Of a stretch of 64,000 nucleotides of DNA, positions 12,962 through 25,692 are shown in pieces. A program made the position numbers and the translations under genes. Numbering within the stretch: position 1 is the first letter of the stretch; each line of letters starts with the position of its first letter. The notes beneath the pieces are model-generated. The model worked only from the letters and a program-made list of their open reading frames with translations, had not been told where the DNA came from and made no database searches. The stretch is from Prostheceraeus crozeri (lineage: Eukaryota; Platyhelminthes; Polycladida; Euryleptidae), in NCBI GenBank assembly GCA_907163375.1, contig CAJQUW010010312.1:19764-83763 (forward strand), written 5' to 3'.

Positions 12962-13250
12962 TGTTGCGTTGTCGATAGTTATGTTATTGTTTGCCAATGT
13001 TGTTGTTGCTGCTTGCTACTGTTGCTATTGTTTGCTGTTGCACTTTTCCATTAAGCCTTGCGTTACGAACATCTGGCCATGTAATCTGCTGACTGCCAGT
13101 GATGACAATTCAAGTGATTATTATGAGCTTGTGCATGTGTGACTCTTTCAGACACTTTCAGTACGTGACCGGAGCCGGTCGTCTACATGCTGTACACTAT
13201 ACATGCTACATGCTATCTCATTTATAACATTGCTGAGTTCTTACTACGCA
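12962..13250 (+). repeat. Right LTR of gypsy element
   Basis: It starts TGTTGCGTTG and ends near ACTACGCA. It matches the left LTR apart from a handful of substitutions and one length difference near the 3' end. Confidence 0.9.
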
Positions 13251-13592
13251 ATTCATCAATAGGATTGCGACTTTTCTATGAAGACTTCCATTATGATGCA
13301 GTTCGTGAGTTTCCTTGATGATCAGCATACTTCAAGCTTAGTTACGATGCTTGTTAGCAAAATATTCATCCCTCTTGATATCCAACTTCTTTCATACTAC
13401 TTATAAAGTGGCGTCATGTCGGTAGTATATAAATTGGCAAAAATTTAGCTTTTTTCAAAACTGCTCAAATAATATTTTGGACCACTGGAACGTAATCTCC
13501 TCAAAAACTGAATTATTTGATATAAAAACTTTCACTGTATACATATACTTTTTGAGACGACACTCCACCTACATATACTTTATGTTCGATGC
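13251..13592 (+). repeat. Dispersed repeat copy A, right part
   Basis: This aligns with about 60265-60615, including GATGCTTGTTAGCA, CTCTTGATATCCAACTT, TTTCATACTACTTATAAAG and CGTAATCTCC. It is the continuation of 8230-8646 on the far side of the gypsy insertion. Confidence 0.75.
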
Positions 13593-15840
13593 TTTAGTAG
13601 CTTTACTTACTGATACATGCAGACGCTATTATTTTGCCTTCATAATTCATCAGTGAGTCAGTGAATTGCTTACATTTGATTCCTAAAGTTCATTTATTCC
13701 GTAAGTTTCGTGAAGACGAAGCACTTTCAAATTGATGACAATATTAATCAAAACCAAAGTTTGAAACAAGATTTATTTGGCATAATGTTTCAGTGACAAA
13801 CTGTCATCAAATAGGACTAATGAATTTTGAATAGTGCATTTATCATTCATGCTGACGAAGTAATCACGATCAATTCTGATATATTTCTTGTGGGATTGCA
13901 CTAGATGATGTACCCGATCCTTGTCAAAATTTTGATTTAATTGTATTTTTATGTGATTGACAATTATAATTGCATGAAGCATATCATGTTCAATTTACAG
14001 CTATTAAAACAAATAACACATGAAAAATAGATCAAAGACAACCATCAAGTTCGTCTCAATTCTGTCAACGAATCAATTCAGTTTGATTAAAGAAGGAAAT
14101 TTGATATTTTTTGTTAAGTCAACTCAGTTTCATACTATAAGCGTTTTGCTTCATAAATTTTATCTAAACCTTCTGAAAACTATATTTCATGCTACAGTAA
14201 TTGAATTTGGGGAGACGAATAAGCAACGAAATATTATTCCAAAATTATGGAATCAAATTCCAAAATCACACAACAGCGTCATTAGTGATCACGAAGAAGA
14301 TCAGCTACAAGTAAATATAAATACGAGAAATAATTGAAGAATTGAAAATAGGGTGACATAAGCATGAAAAGGGTAAATCATTTCATCTACAATCGCATTT
14401 CAAAATTATGACACTACTGTATGTCGTCGAAAAATATCAAATTAATACCAAAAACTCGTCATATAAATAGTATTCTCTTTTACTGAATCGACAATGCCCT
14501 AGAGTAAAATCCTTTGCTGTTTAGAACTCATTGCATGCCTCACGAGATTTTAATACCTCTTCCTTCGCATCAATGCCTTGGAAGAGCAACCGACGTCGAC
14601 ATATTGGTGATAGGTGCAATTTTAAATACTGAATTGTCCTTTACATCCTCCGAGACATCAATTTCCTATGTGTGGCAGATTGCGTGCTATTAAGAAACAG
14701 GGACGAGACAAGTTTCAAAAGTGCTTATTAACATTTTGTTAGGTGTCCCATCCATACGGGATTCTAAAGCGCAGTGATGTCCAGGCGGGGCGCTCTGCCC
14801 CCTCATTAGCTTCTTAAGTGTTGCGTCGAATCACATGAAATTCTTACTCCAACATATTTAGGCTGCAAGCTTTTTAATGGCGGTGGTCACTTGCCACACC
14901 TCACTCATCTTCATATCATTTATAGCAATTCAAAATTTAAAGTCACCTAATTTTAGAGATTTTTGAATTTTTACCGAATTTTGGCTATATTTCTCCTGTC
15001 AGATGCCTTCTGCTATGGAGCACTCTATTGGCTAGTGCAGGGCATCCAACTCAACATGCGCAAATGAAATGTGGAAGATTTTCCTCCACAGATAATTATT
15101 CCACTTGCCGATGTACAAAGCGACGAGTCGCGAGCCAATGTACTTTTGGAATTTTCAAACTGAACCGAACCGACGAAGCGTAGTAATAAAACGTGGCTAA
15201 GATGCAGCCTGATAGATATAACATAGGTCGGTCTACATCTGTTCGCAAATGATAAATATGTTTGCTGTATAAAGAAGTAAATGCAAGTATCATAAATATA
15301 TTGTAGTGGAAAAATTAATTTACATTTGCCGTGTGCAGACTTGATTAAATTTAGTAACGGAGATATTACAATCTTCTGAATAGTCAGTGCTGTATGGATA
15401 CAATTTCATTACATATGTTTACCACTTGGACTGCTTCTTTTCCTGTATTCCATTACGCCTATAATTCCACCAAATGTCTTGAGTCACTTTCAGCGTTTTC
15501 TCGGGCATTCGCAAGCATCCATTAAATAATAAAACTTCGAGAACGACGTTTTATCGCTGAGCAGACTTCAATTTGAGAAAAGGTGTAAGGATTTCTCCTT
15601 TGCTATGAAGAGACTAACTTACCACGCTATTGCGACACATTTCATCAACATTAGCTTGACTTTCAAAAACTTGCATTACAGAGTTCAGGCAAAGGAAAAC
15701 AGCCTATATATTCCTAACTGAAACTTGTAGTATGATCTACGTTGCATAATCATGTAAGATGAAAAGCGAATGAAAAATTTACTTTTAATTGGCGTTGAAA
15801 CTCCCTCACAGGCGTGCTGTCTTATGTAGACTCTAGATTG
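13593..15840. other. Unassigned host DNA
   Basis: No gene, RNA or element recognised. An open frame at 14020-14337 (plus) is K/I/N-rich and looks like chance in AT-rich DNA. Confidence 0.45.
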
Positions 15841-15854
15841 AGCGTTATGATACT

Positions 15855-15905
15855 TTCAATCAGGATGCCCTTTCTACCGAGTTCCACTGACAATGTTTTA
15901 TGCCA
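15855..15905 (-). repeat. Possible SINE body fragment
   Basis: On the minus strand this contains GTGGAACTCGGTAGAAAGGGCA followed by TCCTGATTGAAAGT, resembling the body of the SINE at 2236-2428 (GGAAGTCGGCAGGAAGGGCA). No tRNA-like head is clear. Confidence 0.4.
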
Positions 15906-16880
15906 AATCGAGTCGAGGTGCCGCGGCTCTAATTGGCTCAAACGAATGAAGACGAACCGGGATGTGGGCAGACCGTTTCAAGTCGATCCGAGCTGCTGTG
16001 AGTTCGGTTTGACTAAGCTCAAGCTACGGCTCGGCTAGGCTTAGGTGCATCTGTAATTCCAATGTACATGCATCTGTGAAATGGTGTGATGCATTTCTAA
16101 GTAACTCCAAAAGTAGTTGCAAAGAAGAACAACTAGGAGACATCCAGAGAGCTGAAATTATGAGGAAAATACACAAAGCTAAATGAATACTTCTGTGTGC
16201 CATACATCTGAGTAATTTCTTACCTCTCTAGGTTTTCTCGTCTTCCCAATGCTCGTAAAGTTTGCCAGCATCAGACTTAAGATGTTTACAACTGATGATG
16301 TGAGTGTGGTTAGGTGTCTTATAGGCCTATTGTGAAGTGCCATTTCAGTCTCCTGCACCTCACACATGAATCTTCAAAATTCAAAATGTGAAAGTTGAGA
16401 ATTAAAGTAAGCAATTAACGTTCTTGATTATCCTCAGATGACTACCTCGAGCTATGATCAAATCCTAATTTCAATGCGAGTGTCCACAAGTGACAATCCA
16501 GCCAAAAATCTTACTGAATTCAGCAAGTAGGGATTGTAAGTAGGCATCAGAAAATAATGGTCTGTAATACATCATTTATGGTAGTAGATAGCAAAAGGAT
16601 AGGCAAATTCACTGACATGAAGTAGGCTGTTTATTATTAAGTTGCCAACAATGGACTCACTTCCGCATGATATTTTTTTGTTTCTGAAAATATTGCAACT
16701 TGTATCACTGCGAATGAAAAACAGGATTTTTCCCAAATTAACTAAATCATCATGAAAATTGATGTGGTTGTGACCAAGTTTATGGAAAATAAATTTACTT
16801 TGTTTATACTCGAAGCACATTAGGCACGGAGCCTTTCTTCCATGTGGCCGAGTTGTCATCTATCCTACTCTCATTCTTTT

Positions 16881-17010
16881 TGTGCTGAGTGCTTAGCAAG
16901 AATGCAGAGTGCACCTATTTAAAAGTCTCAGGTTTGACCCAACAAAGGTTTGAACCAAGGTCTCCCGGACGCAGAGCGAACACTCTACCACAAGGCCACA
17001 GCTCCCGTAT
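16881..17010 (-). mobile_element. tRNA-derived SINE
   Basis: Read on the minus strand, GCTGTGGCCTTGTGGTAGAG forms an A-box-like part and TTGGTTCAAACC a very good B box, about 35 bases apart. A body follows with TTGGGTCAAACC, AGACTTTTAAA and CTAAGCACTCAGCA. I recognise this head and body as a SINE type found in several marine invertebrates. An A-rich run (AAAAAG) follows the 3' end. No clear target duplication was found by eye. Confidence 0.75.
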
Positions 17011-17773
17011 CAAAAATAGACAAACTGCGACCACATGTGGGTAAATCCAATTTAATCCACAACATTTGACGAAAATGTGTCTTTGATTTGTAAAATTCAT
17101 ATTTCTGAACCGATTTCAATAGCTTTTTTCTTAATCGAACCGTAAAGATCTCATCTATTATGGCATGGTTTCTAAAAGTCACAAAGCCAAGACCTTCTTC
17201 ACAAGTTGCCGGTTTTTGTTGAAAAGAGACCAAAAAAGCATGTCCAAAGTTACAGCATTCTCACTTCAACACGGATTTTCGATCAGCTACATTCAAATAC
17301 ACCCACTAATATTTATATCATCTGAAAGAAGAAGATCAGCTCTCTAAGACAGTGTAATTTTAAATATTGTAATCAATATTAATCATTGAATTTTCACTCG
17401 GTTTCCACTGTCCAATGAAAAAAATGTCCTCTGACCGAAGTACCTTTTCTCGAACAATATTGATTTTTCCATCAAACGTTTTGCACCAAACGAATCCTCT
17501 AGTGTGCTAGTTTATAACTCCGCAAAGAAAATTCAGCTTGGTGACGCTACAAGTGAGCAATATTGATTTAAAAATATTTTTATCCGTTTTTTCGACCAGA
17601 GAATTTGAATTTTCCCAAAAATTTCATATGGATGCTGAAACCAGAAATTTTGTCAGAAATCGATGAAATTTCACAGCATAGGAGGGATCCATAGCCTACT
17701 CTTAACATCTATGCAAAAGAATTTTTTCATTTATATCAATTAACCCTCTCAAAATCTCCAAAAACCACGAGAA
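17011..17773. other. Unassigned host DNA
   Basis: No gene recognised. A lone copy of TGTCCTCTGACCGA occurs at 17425-17438, related to the repeat that follows. Confidence 0.4.
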
Positions 17774-18204
17774 TGTCCTCTGACCGAGACCCTAAAAAAT
17801 CTCGGTCAGAGGACAACGTTAAAATTGACGATCTCGGTCAGAATACAAGGGTCTCGGTCAAAGGACATTGTAATGTATGCAATTACATTTAGATCACTTC
17901 GTCTTACGCATTCAAGTATTCGCCCTAAGTCCCTAGTCTCATGAACCCAAATGCTGAAGCCGAAGAGTTTCCTGTTCGACATCAATTTGTCCTCTGACCG
18001 AGACCTTAAAAATCTCGGTCAGAGGACAAGGCGGATCACGGTCAAAGGATATTATATTCAATACATTACATTTTGGTCACTTCGCTTCACGCATGCAAGC
18101 ATTCATCATAAGTTCCCAGTCTCATCAGCAACCCAAATATGCAGAAGCCGAAGAGTTTCCTGTTCGACATCTATCTGACCGAGATCATTGTCCTCTGACC
18201 GAGA
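17774..18204. repeat. Tandem repeat with perfect hairpin boundaries
   Basis: Two direct units of about 214 and 201 bases begin at 17774 and 17988, and a third start lies at 18189. Each unit opens with the 16-mer TGTCCTCTGACCGAGA, followed after 9-10 bases by its exact reverse complement (17800-17815 and 18013-18028), a 16-bp perfect stem with an A-rich loop. Weaker copies of TCTCGGTCA occur at 17832 and 17852. The units share downstream blocks such as CACTTCG and GAAGCCGAAGAGTTTCCTGT. This looks like a tandem product of a small element with terminal inverted repeats. The class is unknown. Confidence 0.75.
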
Positions 18205-19236
18205 TGTAGAAGAAAATAGAATTTTAAAAGTGCTAGATTTCTATGGAAAGTTTTTATTTGGTGTGGTCGCCGCTACGATTTTCGTGTTCAGCGTAAAAAA
18301 GTAAGTATATATGCAAATTTTCACGGAAATCTGAGACCCAAAGTTGAAAAGACAGAAATGTTGTGGAATAAATTGGATTTACCCATGTGCCGCCGTAGCA
18401 TCCCGGCCGCAATCAAAAATGGACTCAAATATAAAAAAATGCCATAAACCATAATACTTGCAATTAGCTGTCAAATTAATTTCAGTGAATTAAGTGGCAC
18501 CATGCAATACTAGCGGATCCGCATGTTCTCTGGATTATTGAGACAGATGGACCAGTTTTAGTCATCAGCTGTTGTTGAAATACAAAGGCGATGCACAATT
18601 TACTTTGAGTGTGATGTTGAGCGTGATGGTCCAGCTTGCCCCATTCCCACACAATGCAATGGGCCCAGTCCAACAGGATTTTTCAAATTTTACGATTGTT
18701 TCCCTAATAATTCCTACAAGACAAATATATCTTTGATAAGCTTAGCCGGCTGAAACTCTTAACAGCTAGGTTAGGGGACAGTCTATACCACTGCAAGTTT
18801 ACCGTGTAAATGCATAATAGGCCTAAATCAAGTCTTAGTACCTCCATGGAACTTGCACCTTTTAGGTAGCATGCATGTTAGTATATAATTAAATCAAAGG
18901 GCTCTACAAATCCCAGTAAGTCTACAATTCATGATATCAGACTACTATAGACGTAGTTATTAACTTGCATTTCGAATACCAAATCTGCCTTCCTTATTAA
19001 AAGCCATAATATGCCCTTTTACGGGTGCCTGTTCTCAGTTATAGTCAGGCTTAAAACAGTTTACTAATACAGTTGAAAACACTGTCGATCCATAAAGCCA
19101 GCCTAGTATAAACATGACAGGTCTACTACACGCATGTCCCTTCATGAAATATTCCCACTAAATGTCACGAGTGGATGCCTCGTCAACAGTATTTAGTTTA
19201 TAATGTACATAGATACAGGCGCATTGGTATGTCACT
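18205..19236. other. Unassigned host DNA
   Basis: No gene recognised. It may include the 5' decayed part of the LINE that follows, but I see no motif before 19237. Confidence 0.4.
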
Positions 19237-20333
19237 CTCCTGGGTTTGCTGGATATATCTGTCGCGTTCAACTGCGTGGACCATAAGATACTTCTCCTGC
19301 GACTGGAGAAGCATTTCGGCCTCCAAGGAAACGTCTTGCGCTGGATCACTTCATTTCTGACTAAAAGAACTCAACAAGTGATCTAAAATAGTAATTTGTC
19401 ATCGACAAAGGTCATTCATCACGTTGTGCCGCAGGGTTCAGTTCTCGGTCCACTACTATTTAATCTATACACGGCCGATTCACCTAGCATCGTCACATTA
19501 CAAGATGTCAAACTCCACCAATGTGCAGATGACTTCCAACTTTATGTCAGTGCCCCACCTTCAGACTCGACTACTGCCGCTGTTAGGTTATCTCGTATAT
19601 CAATGATATTGATGCCTAGTTGGGTTTCAATCGCCTTAGACTCAACCCGTCAAATACACTCATTATTTAGATGGGGTCAAGACAGCAAGTTAATAAAGTC
19701 ACTGTCAACCACATCGATATTCTGGGCTCCTTAGACCAGACATGTAGCAAAGTTCGTGACATTGGAGTCATTCTCGAGGAACATCTTGTAGTGGCTGTTC
19801 ATGTTAACAATGTCTGTCGCTCTTTGTATTGCTTTCTACGACAGCTCCGTCCCATCATCCGCTCAACAGCGACCTTCGCGGCTAAGACTCCTCGACTATT
19901 GCAACTCACTGCTCCATGGCATCTCCGACTGTGTCCTCCGCCCCCTCCAATATTTCAGAATGCGGCAGCACGACTCATTATAGGAACTCCGAGGCGTGAA
20001 CACTTCACACCCATTCTACGCGAGTTGCATTGGCCTCCGATAAAACAATTCCATCCGATTCAAGATGGCGGTCATCGTGTATAAGACTGTCCATGGACTG
20101 GCTCCAGTTATCTCTCTGAGGACTGTCACCTGATCGATGGTAATAGCACCTATCGCCTTCGTTCCTCCAACATCCTAACATGGGATCCATGAAGAACTCG
20201 CTCTTGCATGGGCGACCGCTCTTTCGCAACGTCGGGTCCTCCACTATGGAACAGCCTACCAGTTAAGCTGCGGGATCATAAGATCAACCTGACTCAGTTC
20301 CGCCGACTCCTAAAGACTCACTTGTTTGGCTGA
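19237..20333 (+). pseudogene. LINE reverse transcriptase, decayed (CR1/L2-like)
   Basis: Fragments in different plus-strand frames spell the second half of a non-LTR reverse transcriptase. LLGLLDISVAFNCVDHK (motif A region) is followed by LRWITSFLTKRTQQV and a stop. Next come VPQGSVLGPLLFNLYTAD and CADDFQLYVS, where YADD is expected. The C-terminal part includes AAARLIIGTPRREHFTPIL, ELHWPP and, in another frame, PPLWNSLPVKLRDHK, ending with a stop at 20331-20333. At least three frame changes and in-frame stops make it dead. The endonuclease is missing, so it is 5'-truncated. A G/C-rich tail to about 20470 may be its 3' untranslated region. Confidence 0.85.
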
Positions 20334-23300
20334 GTTTTGACTGTATACAGGACCTGGGAGCTGGGGGCTGGGACTGTATACCCCGGGAGCAATTTTAGTC
20401 TATATTCCAGCATATTGCTCATGCAATGCCTAGTCAGCCTACAGGGAAGTTGGTCAATACAGTAAGCCTAATTTCATGTACATTTATCCGTATTTGAAAA
20501 TATATGTGCGAGGATCAAATACAGAGATTTCATCCAGGCATGTTTTTATCTTATCTAACATACGAGTATATATTATATCACACAATCTGATTCTAATCAC
20601 GATGATAAATTTGATATCACTTCACAAGCACAATTATATTAATTATCATATCTCGCATAACTATTATCGCAATTGTGAAATCGTGCAACAGATGTAAGAA
20701 AAAATAATAAGTTCTATTGGAGTTTCTCGCATTTTAATGGGAATTACCATTACTGAAACTGCTATTCACATGGGAAATCCGAATCCAGCGGCAAGTCTGG
20801 TGATGGTCTATAATGAGAAATGCTGGCTAACAATGATAATAATGAATAATGCCTGAACACTGGTGTGATCTAAATTAGTCATGTAGCATTTAATTCATTT
20901 CAGCAGTATTCAGATAATTCATTTCAACTGTTTCATTCCACAAATTTGATTGCAGAATAAATCGTCAAATACCTCAAATGAATTTAATTTTCCTGAATGA
21001 AAACAGTCGATGGATCTCACAGAAACGAAATAAAAGCTTCTAAAATATGTCTCTCATCTTCTAAAAAAAGTTAGCATTAATACAAGGAAAGAAATTAGTG
21101 ATTTTTTTGCTAACAGATACACAGAAATAAATCACCAACTGTGATGAAAAACTGACAAATGGAATGGATATGGAAACCGCTAATGGAGTAAAATATTTGC
21201 GCTTGAACACTTTATATTCATCACATAGTGACAAAGATTGAAGAATATAGCGCATCATCATTCATTGTCATTCCACTCGCTTTCATTCGCTTTGGGTTAT
21301 TTCGCACATGTCGATTGTTCGTCTGTTTCCGGTGACTTCAGCTATTAACAAGTAAAATTAGAAATATCTTCGCTTCCGACAAGGTTTTATAGTTCTATAT
21401 TTTGACTTATTAGAGATGGTTTTCTATTCACTGACTTTTAGTGTCGGCTGAGAGCATGATATTGAGAGTCTGAAATGAAATATTCCTGATAGAAATTGAA
21501 GATATGTAGATGATTATGCCTTTATGATTAAAACTTCACGATGCCTATATAATGCCTCTATGAAATTCATCATTGATAATGCATGCATGGAAGCGGCCGC
21601 TGGTCGGCTGTTTACGACACAGGTTGGCCTTACCGCGATTTTCCAGTAACATGTCAGCGCGGCTGAGTGTACATGCATCTATTTGAAATAATGTGCGCGT
21701 TCATTTGAATGGTTCTTTTCGTACAGCATCGTCAAACGAAAAGTAGTAATTATTTAACTAATGCAGAAATTAGTCGAAATTAATCATCCTACTTTAGCCG
21801 GAACTCCGGAACTGATTCAAACTCTTATGCTTTTCCGGTTTACGGGTGAACAATTTGTGCGTGCATGTTGCAGATCTTATTTCAGTGCTCTACCAGAAAG
21901 AAACCGATCAAGACCGACTATTCGAAACTGAGCGGAGTCGTCGAGTCGTATAGCTGTCGACCATTTTCGATTACGCCGGGCGACGACCCAACCCCGACAT
22001 GTCCTACACAATGACGACGACACCGGTCGGCGAATTTAGGGATACGCCGGCCCACGGCTGAACTCCGGCTTTATCGAATATGTTAAAATTATATGTGGCC
22101 TGAGGATGTAGGTGGATGGTTACATTTACCTAATACGCTTTAATTGGCTTATTGTTTTTACAAGCATTTTTTCTAATAAAGGAAAGTTAAGCTCCGTCAT
22201 TTGTTTGTTAAATCACATCACCTGCAGAATCGTAGCCAGATCAAGTCAACAGGGCCATGGACTTGGAATGTGATTCGTTGAAATATTACGTCATGCCAGC
22301 GAGGCCACCGTTTAGTATGAATGATTTAACCATTTTCTCACGTTAAGAAAACCAGAGTTTATGACCAATGACAAAAAGACTAAATGGTGAATAACATGAT
22401 GAACACTTTTGAGATAAATGATAGATACTGCTGGTACTTCATTTGAAAGTCATGTCCATAAATATCTAGATACAGATGCTTTAGTTTTGAAGATAGATCT
22501 ACAGATAGTTTCTCTAATTACTTTTGAGAGAGAGAGGGGGTTTTACGACATCCTTGTTGTAATTATATTTGACAATACCTTTTGAGAAAATGCAAGTGGA
22601 CCTTACTATCGGCTGGCCCGTAATAACCTCCCGCAATATTTAAATAGCTATCAACATGTAGATTCATATATCTATGTGAGCATGCATTAAGGTCTATTCT
22701 TGCACCTATTTTGAATGTGTAGGAGAAGTACATAGTAGCCATTTATCACGCATTTCTTCACTTAAATTAATGCGTTTGCTGGCAATGAAATAAAGAAAAG
22801 TGCAATACATGAAAGTAATGAAATAAATCAAGACGACATTAGTCGTTTTCTAATGTACCCTACCCGTGTGAGGTATCAATAAAATGTAGAGAAATTTAAA
22901 AAGTTTGATTCATATATTTGAATGTGCAAATTACAATTAAAAATACAATAGCTGCTTCAATTTTAAAGATAGCACACCGAAGTTCCTTGCTTCTGCCTTG
23001 TGTATCGTTTCACTTTTCGTGCTGATCGTGATGCTCAGTGTCTGGGCGAAACAATGGGGCGATTTCAGCAAAGAATAGGTAAACGCAGAAGGAAATTCGG
23101 AGATAGGTGTGCGTCTTAAAAGATGGTATATGTAGCAACGAAGCAGATGATTGATTCGAAAGGTTCGAATAATGGAGGCGATTAAAATCATAAACAAAAT
23201 ACCTTTCCCCAACCGAACTTTAGGATACAATGATAAATCACTTTATCAAAGAATATTTTGCTGACTGCAGCAATGCATCCAGACATGACCACCGAGTTGC

Positions 23301-23831
23301 TTTCTTATTGATTACAGTGATTGCAAAGTTGTGATTGTTTCATTTTAAGAGAAATTAAGAATTTTTCTTTATCCATGTGATCAAAATTTCATATTCTCAC
23401 ATTCCCGAGTGTGCTGTGTACTCGTGCAGAATATGCCAAATAAAATTTGGTATTAAATACCTCATTAGCTGCAAGCAAAAATAAAGTCTACTATAAGACA
23501 ATTTATTAGATTAAAGTTAACGCATAAAACAATGCGGATATCACATAGAACGGTTCTCCTCAATATTTCGGTCCGATTTGCAATTTATACAATAAATATC
23601 TGAGTATCCATTGTTATTGTTTCCACAATTACAATAGAACCTGCCAGACAGCCAGTTATCTGGCAGAGTCCTATGTCACAGAGGTTATTCTCCGTGACCT
23701 CGAATGGCTGGATAGATAAGTCGCATTTAATATTTTGTCAATTAACATCAAAATCATGGATGCATTTGGCAGTCTTACGTTTGCATTTAGAGAAAACTTT
23801 TCAGACCAATGATGCCTCCGCTCATTCTTTA
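20334..23831. other. Unassigned host DNA
   Basis: About 3.5 kb with no supportable gene. A GC-richer island near 21950-22060 carries a 35-codon open stretch ending at 22060 and preceded by AG. An AATAAA-like signal lies near 22173. It could be a terminal exon but is too short to call. Confidence 0.4.
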
Positions 23832-23885
23832 TTGGATTTGAGCCTCCTGAGTCCATGCCTTTGACCACTGAGCAACGCGAAAGTG
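23832..23885 (-). repeat. tRNA-like SINE head, degenerate
   Basis: On the minus strand GCGTTGCTCAGTGGTCAAAG resembles an A box and GGCTCAAATCC resembles a B box (GGTTCRANNCC). The spacing suggests a tRNA-derived retroposon head, not a working tRNA gene. Confidence 0.4.
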
Positions 23886-25246
23886 TTTTACTCATACAGT
23901 TGAATATATTTGTTGAAATTGTCCACAAGTCACACGTGAATCATTTTCTCATTAATTTCAAAACATCAATTTAGTCTCAGATAGATTTATAAATATAGTC
24001 ACCAGAACTTAAGAAGCGGAATGAAAGTCATGAATCCCATAAGCAATAATTACATAGCGGAGAGATGGAAGATAATTGTTATGAGATAAAGTTTGATAGT
24101 CGGATGATATTTACTTCTGACGAGATCTGTCTATCTTCCGTCCGTGTATAAATTCCAATTCGTTGTTCGTTCGCGCCAGACAAAGTCATTAGGAATATTA
24201 ACAAACAGTCTCCATTATTTACACGTTTCTTCAACTTTTCTGAACAATGTTTATGGTCAAGACCTTCTGACAGCTGCATAGGCGTATGCTTTTAGCTTCA
24301 AATGTAATCCAACATTTTGGTTATCGTTCAGCTCGCAGTTTGTCTTTTCCCGTCGATTTCTCCTCAGCGAGGATTTTAATTTGAAGTTTTGGCAAGCAAT
24401 TTCTTTGTTGTATTTCTATCGCAGTAATATAATAGTGATGATGCAAAGACATGTGAAATGAAGAGATTTGGGTGGGCATGAATTTGAATGGGCACGCCCT
24501 TTATTGATAAGAGTTAAAAACTGATTTAGAAAATTATCTCTTACAAAATTTGAATGATAGTTTAACAATGCCTTAGAGCATTTCTGTCATCGTATTTCTT
24601 GAACTGCGATTAGCAAGATTGATTTATTTAATGTATCTCTTCTTACCGAGATTTAAAAATAGCTTCAACAGATGATTTGCAATACAGTGTGCAACTTACA
24701 ATGTCGCATGTTAGTGAATATAAAGAGACATTGCCAAAAAACAATTTAGTGATATTCACAGGCACGCCTATAGGTAATTTTGAATAGTTATATCAAAGTT
24801 CTAATTGAGAGACATTTTGTACCAATCGATAGTGTTGTAATAATTTTTTACTAGTTGTAATAACGCAGAGGAAAGTCAAATTGCATAATCACTGCAACGA
24901 TGATTGGTCACAAAACATTGATTATGATATTGTTTTGACAGCTGATGATGAAGGAGACCAGTGTGGAAACTGGACCGGAATTTGGGTCTGGGGCAGGTTC
25001 AGTTTCGGCACGATGCAATTTGTCATTTTCGGCCTGGACCAAGCACGCTTCTTTTTAAGTTAACATCCATACAGATGCATTTATTATGCTTGAATAATCA
25101 ATCATCATATTTCAAGATTCACTCAATATTTTCTTGTTCAGAATTAAAGAACAGAAATCTTAATCTCATATAACAATCAACTAAACGCAATTTTTGATGA
25201 ATATAGAAAGTGCACGCATTGATATTCGTAATCGAAATTGGAAATA
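23886..25246. other. Unassigned host DNA
   Basis: Nothing recognised beyond short chance open frames. Confidence 0.4.
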
Positions 25247-25254
25247 TTGCAAAC

Positions 25255-25293
25255 CAGGGATGTGAAATCGGAGATCGGGACTCCGCATCCCTG
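25255..25293. repeat. Possible minimal hAT-like derivative
   Basis: A 39-base segment starts CAGGGATG and ends CATCCCTG. It is flanked by similar 8-mers TTGCAAAC (25247-25254) and ATGCAACC (25294-25301), 6 of 8 identical. The end ACTCCGCATCCCTG also occurs near 54070, so the motif is part of a repeat family. hAT elements make 8-bp duplications and often have CAGGG-type ends. Confidence 0.35.
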
Positions 25294-25524
25294 ATGCAAC
25301 CTCGTGCTTGCTGTTCAAGCCGTGACTCACGTCCGCGAAGGAAATTATCATGTCATGAACAGCATGCTTTGTTAATAAAATGCCTTGAAACCTGCGTGAT
25401 ATCTTGCAGAAATTGTTGTTTGACCATTACTTGGAATTATTCTTAGGGAGAAAGTTTGTGCTTGTGTCAGGGAAACTCACATCCTAACCATGATAACGTT
25501 TGTCCAATAATATTATAAATTTTG

Positions 25525-25690
25525 TCATGATGGACATAATTGCAGACCGCATAAATAAAATTCGATTGTACATCAAAGCAGAATGAAATTATGGAGGACG
25601 TCTAGGAGAATGGTCTTAAAAATCAGTGGCCCGTGCCCGGATCAGTGCGTTCGTGGATCCATAAATCCAGGCCTTGGCCGGGTTCCTACT
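25525..25690 (+). repeat. Dispersed host repeat, copy 2
   Basis: Second copy of the repeat at 1500-1695 in the same orientation, sharing the ATTGCA, ATTCGATTGT and CATCA blocks. Class unknown. Confidence 0.45.
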
Positions 25691-25692
25691 GT

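Larger units (their letters stand above)
8647..13250 (+). mobile_element. Ty3/gypsy LTR retrotransposon, broken
   Basis: Two long terminal repeats flank gag-protease and pol sequence in the order protease, reverse transcriptase, RNase H, integrase, which defines Ty3/gypsy. A primer-binding site follows the left LTR and a polypurine tract precedes the right one. The LTRs differ by roughly 2-3% in substitutions plus one length difference of about 15 bases, so the insertion is fairly young. The element is broken: pol is spread over several open frames, about four breaks in all. It lies inside a dispersed repeat, a copy of which without the element exists at 59.87-60.6 kb. I could not define a clean short target duplication. 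Confidence 0.93.

Noticed and set aside
12903-13142. Open frame across the right LTR as a retroviral env-like or accessory gene
   Set aside because: It lies within the LTR and its composition (C/L/V-rich) reflects LTR sequence; no envelope features.
14020-14337. 105-codon open frame on plus strand
   Set aside because: Composition follows AT-rich noncoding DNA; no domain recognised.
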